Positions 58,332 through 64,000 of a DNA stretch of 64,000 bases are shown here, in pieces. Location: positions 121,103-185,102 of the forward strand of contig NZ_BMQJ01000017.1 of NCBI RefSeq assembly GCF_014648055.1. The letters are read 5' to 3'. The stretch is from Streptosporangium pseudovulgare. Its GTDB lineage: Bacteria; Actinomycetota; Actinomycetes; Streptosporangiales; Streptosporangiaceae. Position 1 is the stretch's first letter, and every line of letters begins with the position of its first letter. The position numbers and the translations under genes are program-made. Under the pieces are notes generated by a model. The model made no database searches and was not told the DNA's origin. It saw only the letters and a list, made by a program, of their open reading frames with translations.

Positions 58332-61292
58332 TTGAGCTTCCGGACCCCCGGAGCCGGTAGGGCGATGCGCTTGCCCCGCCGGCCACGACTCTTGATTCCC
58401 ACGGCGATCGCCATCGTCGTGCTCGTCGCTTTGTTCTTCCTGTTCGTCGGCGTCTTCACCGACTACCTCTGGTACGACTCGGTCGGCTACACCTCGATCT
58501 TCTCCGGTGTGATCGTCACCCAGATCGTGCTGTTCGTCGTGGGCGCCGTCCTGATGGTCGGGCTGGTGGGCGGCAACATGCTGCTCGCCTACCGGACGCG
58601 GCCGATGTTCGGCCCCGGGATGTTCGGCGGCGCCAGCGGCGCGGACCGCTACCGGATGGCCCTCGACCCGCACCGCAAGATGATCTTTCTCATCGGCGCC
58701 GCGGTGCTGGCCCTGTTCACCGGGTCCTCGTTCGCCGGGCAGTGGAAGACCTGGCTGGAGTTCGTCAACGCCACCCCGTTCGGCGAGACCGACGCGCTGT
58801 TCCACTACGACGTGTCGTTCTTCATGTTCACCTTCCCGTTCCTGCGGATGGTGCTGAACTTCCTGTTCACCGCCGTGGTGCTGTCGGCCGTCATGGCGGC
58901 CGTCGTGCACTACCTCTACGGCGGCTTCCGGCTCCAGTCGCCCGGCGTGCACGCCACCCGCGCCGCCCGCGTCCACCTGTCGGTGCTGCTCGGCGTCTTC
59001 GTGCTGCTCAAGGCGGTCGCCTACTGGGCCGACCGGTACGAACTCGTCTTCTCCGACCGGGGCTTCGTGTACGGCGCCTCCTACACCGACGTCAACGCGG
59101 TGTACCCCGCCAAGACGATCCTGGCGATCATCGCCCTGATCTGCGCGGCGCTGTTCTTCGCCGGGGTGGTCCGTCCCGGGGCCATGCTGCCCGGCGTCGC
59201 CTTCGGCCTGCTGGTGCTGTCCGCCATCCTGATCGGCATGGTCTACCCGGCCCTGGTCGAGCAGTTCCAGGTCAAGCCCAACCAGCAGGGCAAGGAACAG
59301 GAGTTCATCAGACGCAACATCGAGGCCACCAGAAAGGCGTACGGCGTCGATCAGACGGAGGTCATCGACTACGCCGCGCAGGGTGACGCCTCGAAGGTCA
59401 ACGTCACCGCCGACAGTTCGATCTCCGGCGTGCGCCTGCTCGACCCCAACCTGGTGTCCAAGACCTACCAGCAGAAGCAGCGCATCCGCGGCTTCTACGA
59501 CTTCCACGACCCGCTCGACGTCGACCGCTACCCGGACGAGTCGGGCAAGCCGCGCGACACCGTGGTGGCGGTGCGCGAGCTCACCGGCCCGCCCGCCGAG
59601 CAGGACAACTGGATCAACCGGCACCTCGTCTACACCCACGGCTACGGCTTCGTGGCCGCGCCGGGCAACAAGGTCGACGCCGAGGGCCTGCCGGCCTTTG
59701 ACGCCAAGGACATGCCGGTGACCGGCCCCCTGGCCGAGCGGACCGGCCTGAAGGAGGCGCGGGTCTACTTCGGCGAGTCCCCGGCCGCGCCCGAGTACGT
59801 CATCGTGGGCGGCGACCGCAACCAGGAGCTCGACTACCCGCTGAGCAGCGGCACCGGCCAGAAGAACACCACCTACGACGGCAAGGGCGGCGTCCCGGTC
59901 GGCTCGTTCATCAACAGGGTCCTCTACGCCGCCAAGTACGGCGAGATGAACCTGCTGCTGTCGGGTGACGTCAACGACAAGTCCAAGATCCTCTATGTGC
60001 GCAACCCGCAGGAGCGCATCGCCAAGGTCGCGCCGTTCCTGAGCCTGGACGACAACTCCTACCCCGCCATCGTCGACGGCAGGGTGGTCTGGATCGTCGA
60101 CGCGTACACCACGTCCAACGCCTACCCCTACTCCGACAGCCGGAGCCTGGAGTCGATGACGCGGGACACCGTCACCGACCCCCGCCTGGTGGTGCAGCAG
60201 CCGCGCGACCAGATCAACTACATGCGCAACTCGGTCAAGGCCACGGTGGACGCCTACGACGGCACCGTCACGCTGTACGCCTGGGACGAGAAGGACCCGA
60301 TCCTGCAGACCTGGCGCAAGGCGTTCCCCGGCATCGTCAAGCCGAAGAGCGAGATCTCCACCGGTCTCCAGCAGCACCTGCGCTACCCCGAGGCGCTGTT
60401 CAAGGTCCAGCGCGACGTGCTGTCCCGCTACCACATCAAGGACCCGAACGCCTTCTACAGCGGCCAGGACTTCTGGAACGTCCCCAACGACCCGTCGTCG
60501 GGTGAGCGTGACGTCAAGCAGCCGCCGTACTACCTGTCGGTCAAGATGCCGAACACGGACGAGCCGACGTTCTCCCTGACCACCACGTTCGTGCCGCGCC
60601 AGGGCCCGAACCTCGCGGCGTTCATGTCCGTGGACGCCAACCCCGGGCCCGACTACGGCAAGCTCCGCATCCTGCGGATGCCCTCCAACACCACCATCCC
60701 CGGCCCGGGACAGGTGCAGAACAACTTCCAGAACAAGTTCTCCGGCGAGCTCAACCTCCTCGGCATCGGAGGGGCGAAGGTCCGCTACGGCAACCTCCTG
60801 ACCCTGCCGTTCGCCGGCGGCCTGGTCTACATCGAGCCGGTCTACGTGGAGACCGCCGCCTCCTCCGGGCAGGAGCCGTACCCGATCCTCCGCCGGGTGC
60901 TGGTCTCCTACGGCGACAGGGTCGGCTTCGCCGACACGCTGGACGCGGCGCTGAAGCAGGTCTTCGGGGACGGCACCCAGCTGCCCCAGCAGGAGGTGAA
61001 CAAGCCGAACACGCCGGCCCAGCCGAACACCGCGCTGAACCAGGCGATCGGCGAGGCCCAGCAGGCGTACGACAGGGCGCAGAAGGCCCTGAACGCCAAC
61101 CCGCCCGACTGGACGGAGTACGGCGCGGCCCAGAAGGCGCTCTCGGAAGCGCTGAAGAAGCTGGAGTCGGCCGCGGCGCCGACGGCGACCCCCGCACCGA
61201 CCTCGACCTCCGCACCGACGGCGACGCCGACGCCGACGCCGTCGGGGTCGGCCACACCGTCGCCGACCCCCACGTCGTCACCGAGTCCCTAG
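58332..61292 (+). CDS. UPF0182 family large membrane protein
   Basis: A 986-residue protein with about seven N-terminal transmembrane helices (residues ~20-310; e.g. LLIPTAIAIVVLVALFFLFV) and a large extracytoplasmic domain (~320-880). A helical Gln/Ala segment and a Pro/Thr/Ser-rich C-terminal tail follow. UPF0182 is widespread in actinobacteria and its function is unknown. The start is set at TTG 58332, 6 nt after AAGGGG; TTG 58326 is the longest form. It is downstream of the PDZ protease, which may process it. Confidence 0.93.
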   Translation: MSFRTPGAGRAMRLPRRPRLLIPTAIAIVVLVALFFLFVGVFTDYLWYDSVGYTSIFSGVIVTQIVLFVVGAVLMVGLVGGNMLLAYRTRPMFGPGMFGGASGADRYRMALDPHRKMIFLIGAAVLALFTGSSFAGQWKTWLEFVNATPFGETDALFHYDVSFFMFTFPFLRMVLNFLFTAVVLSAVMAAVVHYLYGGFRLQSPGVHATRAARVHLSVLLGVFVLLKAVAYWADRYELVFSDRGFVYGASYTDVNAVYPAKTILAIIALICAALFFAGVVRPGAMLPGVAFGLLVLSAILIGMVYPALVEQFQVKPNQQGKEQEFIRRNIEATRKAYGVDQTEVIDYAAQGDASKVNVTADSSISGVRLLDPNLVSKTYQQKQRIRGFYDFHDPLDVDRYPDESGKPRDTVVAVRELTGPPAEQDNWINRHLVYTHGYGFVAAPGNKVDAEGLPAFDAKDMPVTGPLAERTGLKEARVYFGESPAAPEYVIVGGDRNQELDYPLSSGTGQKNTTYDGKGGVPVGSFINRVLYAAKYGEMNLLLSGDVNDKSKILYVRNPQERIAKVAPFLSLDDNSYPAIVDGRVVWIVDAYTTSNAYPYSDSRSLESMTRDTVTDPRLVVQQPRDQINYMRNSVKATVDAYDGTVTLYAWDEKDPILQTWRKAFPGIVKPKSEISTGLQQHLRYPEALFKVQRDVLSRYHIKDPNAFYSGQDFWNVPNDPSSGERDVKQPPYYLSVKMPNTDEPTFSLTTTFVPRQGPNLAAFMSVDANPGPDYGKLRILRMPSNTTIPGPGQVQNNFQNKFSGELNLLGIGGAKVRYGNLLTLPFAGGLVYIEPVYVETAASSGQEPYPILRRVLVSYGDRVGFADTLDAALKQVFGDGTQLPQQEVNKPNTPAQPNTALNQAIGEAQQAYDRAQKALNANPPDWTEYGAAQKALSEALKKLESAAAPTATPAPTSTSAPTATPTPTPSGSATPSPTPTSSPSP

Positions 61293-61364
61293 CCGGGAGG
61301 AGCCCCGCGGGTTAATCGATTCGCGTCCACCGCCGAAGCCGGGTAGTCTTTAGACACACACCGA

Positions 61365-61441
61365 CGCGGGGTGGAGCAGTTCGGTAGCTCGCTGGGCTCA
61401 TAACCCAGAGGTCGCAGGTTCAAATCCTGTCCCCGCTACCA
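61365..61441 (+). tRNA. Initiator tRNA-fMet (CAU), copy 1
   Basis: A 77-nt cloverleaf. Acceptor arm CGCGGGG/CCCCGCT has an unpaired 1-72 position (C1-T72). The anticodon is CAT in CTCATAA, the anticodon stem has three G-C pairs (CTGGG/CCCAG), and the T loop is TTCAAAT. The open 1-72 position and the GGG/CCC stem identify the initiator. CCA is encoded. Confidence 0.96.
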
Positions 61442-61446
61442 CGAGC

Positions 61447-61479
61447 AAGGGCCCGGATCTCACTGAGATCCGGGCCCTT
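61447..61479 (+). terminator. Terminator of tRNA-fMet copy 1
   Basis: A 16-nt perfect arm pair (61447-61462 with 61464-61479) followed by CGCGTTG. It starts 6 nt after the tRNA. Confidence 0.85.
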
Positions 61480-61585
61480 CGCGTTGCCCGGGATCCGCTC
61501 CCCGACGTCGCGTGCCCAGGGGTGCCGTGCCGCTGATTTGCCTTGTCCCCGGGATGGCGGGTAATCTTCAGATGCAACACACCGA

Positions 61586-61659
61586 CGCGGGGTGGAGCAG
61601 TTCGGTAGCTCGCTGGGCTCATAACCCAGAGGTCGCAGGTTCAAATCCTGTCCCCGCTA
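61586..61659 (+). tRNA. Initiator tRNA-fMet (CAU), copy 2
   Basis: The tRNA body through A73 is identical to copy 1, but the next bases are CTA instead of CCA, so the 3' CCA must be added enzymatically. The upstream sequence (TAATCT...ACACACCGA) and the terminator also match copy 1, so the whole unit is duplicated. Confidence 0.95.
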
Positions 61660-61667
61660 CTACAAGC

Positions 61668-61700
61668 AAGGGCCCGGATCTCACTGAGATCCGGGCCTTT
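61668..61700 (+). terminator. Terminator of tRNA-fMet copy 2
   Basis: Nearly identical to the copy 1 terminator, with one C lost from the 3' arm (GGGCCTTT instead of GGGCCCTT). Confidence 0.85.
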
Positions 61701-61780
61701 CGCGTTTCCGCACTCCTGTTGTGCGCCGGTTGCTTACATGATTACATGCGATCAAGGATCTTCGCTGGAAGGGCAGGCCA

Positions 61781-62548
61781 TTGATCGTCGAATACATCCG
61801 TTACCGCGTCCCCGAGGAGCGGTCGGCAGACTTCGAGGCCGCCTACCGGCGTGCCGCGGCGTCCCTCGGCAGCGCTCCCGAGTGTGTCGACTACGAGCTC
61901 ACCCGTTGCGCGGAGGAGGCCGGCCGCTACATCCTCCGGATCACCTGGACCTCCGCCGAGGACCACCTCGAAGGGTTCCGGAACGGCCCGAACTTCGCGG
62001 CCTTCTTCACCGAGATCCGGCCATACGTCTCCGACATCGAGGAGATGCGCCACTACGAGCCGACCGGCGTCCACGGGCAGGGAGCCTCGGTGCCGACCCT
62101 GTACGACTGGGCCGGCGGAGCCGAGGCGTTCGAGCGGCTCACCGAGGTCTTCTACGGGCACGTGCTGAAGGACGAGCTCATCGGCCCGCTGTTCGCCGGC
62201 ATGGACCCGCGGCATCCCACGTACGTCGCCATCTGGCTGGGCGAGGTCTTCGGAGGCCCCGACCGCTACACGCGGGAACGCGGAGGGTATGCCCACATGC
62301 TCTCCCAGCACATCGGCAGGGGCATCACCGAGCGGCAGCGCCGCCGCTGGGTGAACCTCCTCCTGGACGCCGCCGACGAGGTCGGCCTTCCCGAAGACCC
62401 GGAGTTCCGGGCGGCGTTCCTCGGCTACATCGAGTGGGGGACCCGTCTGGCGTTCGCCAACTCCCAGCCGGGCGCCACTCCGGTCGCCAAGGCTCCGGTT
62501 CCCCACTGGGGGTGGGGCGTGGCGCCGCCGTACATGCCCCGGGGATGA
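61781..62548 (+). CDS. Antibiotic-monooxygenase-like domain fused to truncated haemoglobin
   Basis: A 255-residue fusion. Residues ~1-100 are an ABM/EthD-like ferredoxin-fold domain (MIVEYIRYRVPEE, CVDYELTRC, RITWTSAEDHLEGF). Residues ~105-235 are a group II truncated haemoglobin (LYDWAGGAEAFERLTEVFYGHVL, PLFAGMD, HPTYVAIWLGEVFGGP, HIGRGITERQRRRW). Similar chimeras are known from streptomycetes. An oxygen- or NO-linked oxidative role is inferred. The start is TTG 61781 with AAGGGCAGG upstream. Confidence 0.9.
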   Translation: MIVEYIRYRVPEERSADFEAAYRRAAASLGSAPECVDYELTRCAEEAGRYILRITWTSAEDHLEGFRNGPNFAAFFTEIRPYVSDIEEMRHYEPTGVHGQGASVPTLYDWAGGAEAFERLTEVFYGHVLKDELIGPLFAGMDPRHPTYVAIWLGEVFGGPDRYTRERGGYAHMLSQHIGRGITERQRRRWVNLLLDAADEVGLPEDPEFRAAFLGYIEWGTRLAFANSQPGATPVAKAPVPHWGWGVAPPYMPRG

Positions 62549-62565
62549 GCGACTAGCGTGCCGGT

Positions 62566-62994
62566 GTGGATGACACGTCCGGACCGGTCCTGCGCTGGCG
62601 GGTACGCAAGGAGCTCCCGGTCCTGAAAACCGTCGCGGCCCTCGGCTTCGCGCTGCTCACCGTGCTGAGCCTCGGGGATCCGCGCGGCATGATCCTGGCG
62701 GGCGTCGCGACCCTGGTGGCCGCGGGCCTCGCCCTGCGCGACGTCCTGGCCCCGGTACGGCTCAGCGCCGACGGCCACGGACTCGTCGTGGTGAGGGGGT
62801 TCGCCGGTTCCGAACGGGTGCCGTGGAGCGCGGTCGAGCGGATCCGGGTGGACACACGGACCCGCTTCACCTCGCGTACGGAGTTCCTCGAGATCGACAC
62901 CGGCGACGGGATCTTCCTGCTGAGCCGGTTCGACCTGGGAGCGCCCTGCCAGGAGGTCGCCGACCGGCTGTGCACCCTGCGAAGCGGCCACTGA
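62566..62994 (+). CDS. PH-domain membrane protein
   Basis: A 142-residue protein. Two adjacent hydrophobic helices (about residues 20-57) are followed by a bacterial PH-like domain (VRLSADGHGLVVVRGFAGSERVPWSAVERIRV), with a conserved Trp in VPWSAVE. The function is unknown. The GTG is 6 nt after TAGCGT, so it is probably leaderless. It is 17 nt after the globin fusion. Confidence 0.78.
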   Translation: MDDTSGPVLRWRVRKELPVLKTVAALGFALLTVLSLGDPRGMILAGVATLVAAGLALRDVLAPVRLSADGHGLVVVRGFAGSERVPWSAVERIRVDTRTRFTSRTEFLEIDTGDGIFLLSRFDLGAPCQEVADRLCTLRSGH

Positions 62995-63033
62995 GGTCTC
63001 CGCGGTGCCCGGCCCTCTCGGCCGGGGAGCGCG

Positions 63034-63438
63034 TCAGCGGCGGAGGGTACGGCTCACGCCCGTGCACGCGCGAAGACGGGGCCCGCCGCTCCCGGCCCTC
63101 TCCGGCGCGGACTTCTCCAGCTCCGTCAGCAGCACGGCCGCCGTGTGCGCGTCGGCCAGGATCTGAGTCACCTCCTCGTCGGTGGCGGGAAGCTGACCCC
63201 TCTTGGCGAGCTCGTCGCGGAGGAACGTGAGCGGCTGCGGGTGGCCGGCCGCCTCGGCGGCCACCGTCGCCCGGGCCGCGGTCAGCAGACGCAGGTAGTG
63301 GGACCGGAGCAACGCCTCACGCATTCGCATCTCCTCAAGGTCGCTCAACAGGGATCTGGCGACCATGAGGAGGTCCTCGGGGTGATCGGCCTCCGCGTCG
63401 ATGTGCGCGCGGATGTCGTCGAACTCCGAACGGGCCAT
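63034..63438 (-). CDS. Hypothetical helical protein next to the rRNA operon
   Basis: A 134-residue, mostly alpha-helical protein (FDDIRAHIDAEADHPEDLLMVARSLLSDLEEMRMREALL) with a basic C-terminus. It has no signal peptide or known family. ATG 63438 has GGAGGTGA upstream; the frame is open to 63453. It is transcribed away from the rRNA promoters. Confidence 0.6.
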   Translation of the reverse strand: MARSEFDDIRAHIDAEADHPEDLLMVARSLLSDLEEMRMREALLRSHYLRLLTAARATVAAEAAGHPQPLTFLRDELAKRGQLPATDEEVTQILADAHTAAVLLTELEKSAPERAGSGGPRLRACTGVSRTLRR

Positions 63439-63726
63439 GCTGCTCACCTCCATGGTGGAGTCAGGATCCTGACCCTCGTCCCTATGTCATATCGAGCGGC
63501 GATTGCGGACGGCTTGACGCCCGCTTGCGCCTGCCCGCGTCCTGCCGCTCACGTTTGGGACGCATGACCCCCGGGGATGGTTGGCAAGTTGTCTTTGTTG
63601 CCTCTGGGGCCTGCTAATGTTCTTCCTGCAGGGCAACGAGCCCCCAGGAGCCGCAAGGTCCCGGGTGAGCGAGATGCCCGGCACCTCCCTCACACTGAAA
63701 CCGACTTTTCGGCTGTGTCCGCACGA

Positions 63727-63756
63727 TTGGACACAAACCGGATGTTGGAGTAAGTT
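63727..63756 (+). promoter_or_regulatory. Probable rRNA operon promoter (upstream)
   Basis: TTGGAC (63727-63732), 18-bp spacer, TAAGTT (63751-63756). It shares GACACAAACC with the downstream promoter. A weaker TAATGT (63616-63621) further upstream may be a third promoter. Confidence 0.65.
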
Positions 63757-63838
63757 AGAGGGGTTGCCCTGGAAGCGGGGCGGTCGAGATCCGCTGTGGA
63801 TCCGGCGGGTGCGGGTCGGCTGACGCGAAAGCGACAGT

Positions 63839-63868
63839 TTGACACAAACCAGGCGGAACTGCTAAGAT
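63839..63868 (+). promoter_or_regulatory. Probable rRNA operon promoter (proximal)
   Basis: Near-consensus TTGACA (63839-63844), 18-bp spacer, TAAGAT (63863-63868), the best sigma-70-type match in the window. The start would be near 63875. Confidence 0.8.
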
Positions 63869-63874
63869 TGAGAC

Positions 63875-64000
63875 GCGAAACGAATGCCCCGGAGGGCGGA
63901 TCGACGATCCGGACCGACGGTGAACGCGTCCGTTTCTTGAGAACTCAACAGTGTGTTAAAAGCCAGTGCATGATGCACAACCCCGTCCCACCCGCCTCGG
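63875..64000 (+). other. rRNA operon leader (16S gene beyond window)
   Basis: Sequence after the proximal promoter contains TTGAGAACTCAACAGTGTG, a segment common in actinobacterial 16S rRNA leaders. No 16S 5' end is reached before the window stops. Confidence 0.75.

Noticed and set aside
63581..63823. 80-codon plus-strand frame before the rRNA promoters
   Set aside because: It overlaps promoter elements, has no ribosome-binding site and no recognisable motif.

Overview
The window is very GC-rich and densely coded. It carries hallmark actinobacterial genes: a WhiB7-type regulator, AdnA/AdnB-like helicase-nucleases, a bacterial Ku, MoeZ, UvrD2, a mycoredoxin-like protein, and DUF3107 and UPF0182 proteins. 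Many genes start with GTG or TTG, and many appear leaderless, with a TANNNT hexamer 6-8 nt before the start codon. I infer a filamentous actinomycete, possibly Streptosporangiales; the family-level guess is weak.

Layout. 0-8.9 kb: a degenerate metallo-beta-lactamase-fold protein, a RecB-like nuclease, an alpha/beta hydrolase, a DEAD-box RNA helicase, a ferritin-like protein, DUF3107, a TetR regulator, a repeat-bearing acidic protein and Ku. 8.9-10.3 kb: two paralogous small secreted Gly/Cys-rich proteins. 10.3-12.6 kb: an alpha/beta hydrolase and MoeZ. 12.8-17.3 kb: two tandem copies of a module made of a membrane-anchored protein plus a secreted mycosin-like subtilase. 17.4-21.1 kb: a small hypothetical protein, an alkyltransferase-like protein and a large TagF-like glycerophosphotransferase. 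21.4-28.8 kb: adnA-adnB. 28.9-39.4 kb: an accessory-looking island with an erythromycin-esterase homologue, a TetR/HelD-like helicase pair, and a four-gene siderophore operon (ATP-grasp, two IucA/IucC synthetases, PLP decarboxylase) behind a DtxR/IdeR-type iron box.

39.5-61.3 kb: nudC, a mycoredoxin-like protein, a secreted esterase, uvrD2, a TesB thioesterase, whiB7 with a long structured leader and uORF, an ABC1/UbiB kinase, a ThiF-like protein, an enoyl-CoA hydratase, a YgjP-like metallopeptidase, an EEP-family hydrolase, a NUDIX protein, a zinc-dependent metalloprotease, an SDR protein, moaE, a PDZ/Lon-like protease and a UPF0182 membrane protein. 61.3-64 kb: two initiator tRNA genes in duplicated promoter-tRNA-terminator units, an ABM/truncated-haemoglobin fusion, a PH-domain protein, a small hypothetical gene, and the promoters and leader of an rRNA operon whose 16S gene lies beyond the window.

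From memory, the order DEAD-box / ferritin-like / DUF3107 / TetR / moeZ / alkyltransferase-like / adnAB / nudC / mycoredoxin / uvrD2 / whiB7 / ABC1 / ThiF-like / metalloprotease / PDZ / UPF0182 resembles the Mycobacterium tuberculosis Rv3193c-Rv3211 neighbourhood. That makes this largely an ancestral core region with lineage-specific insertions: the secreted pair, the subtilase modules, and the Ere/HelD/siderophore island. DNA repair and processing (RecB-like nuclease, Ku, alkyltransferase-like protein, AdnAB, UvrD2) and redox or antibiotic stress (NudC, mycoredoxin, WhiB7) are recurring themes.
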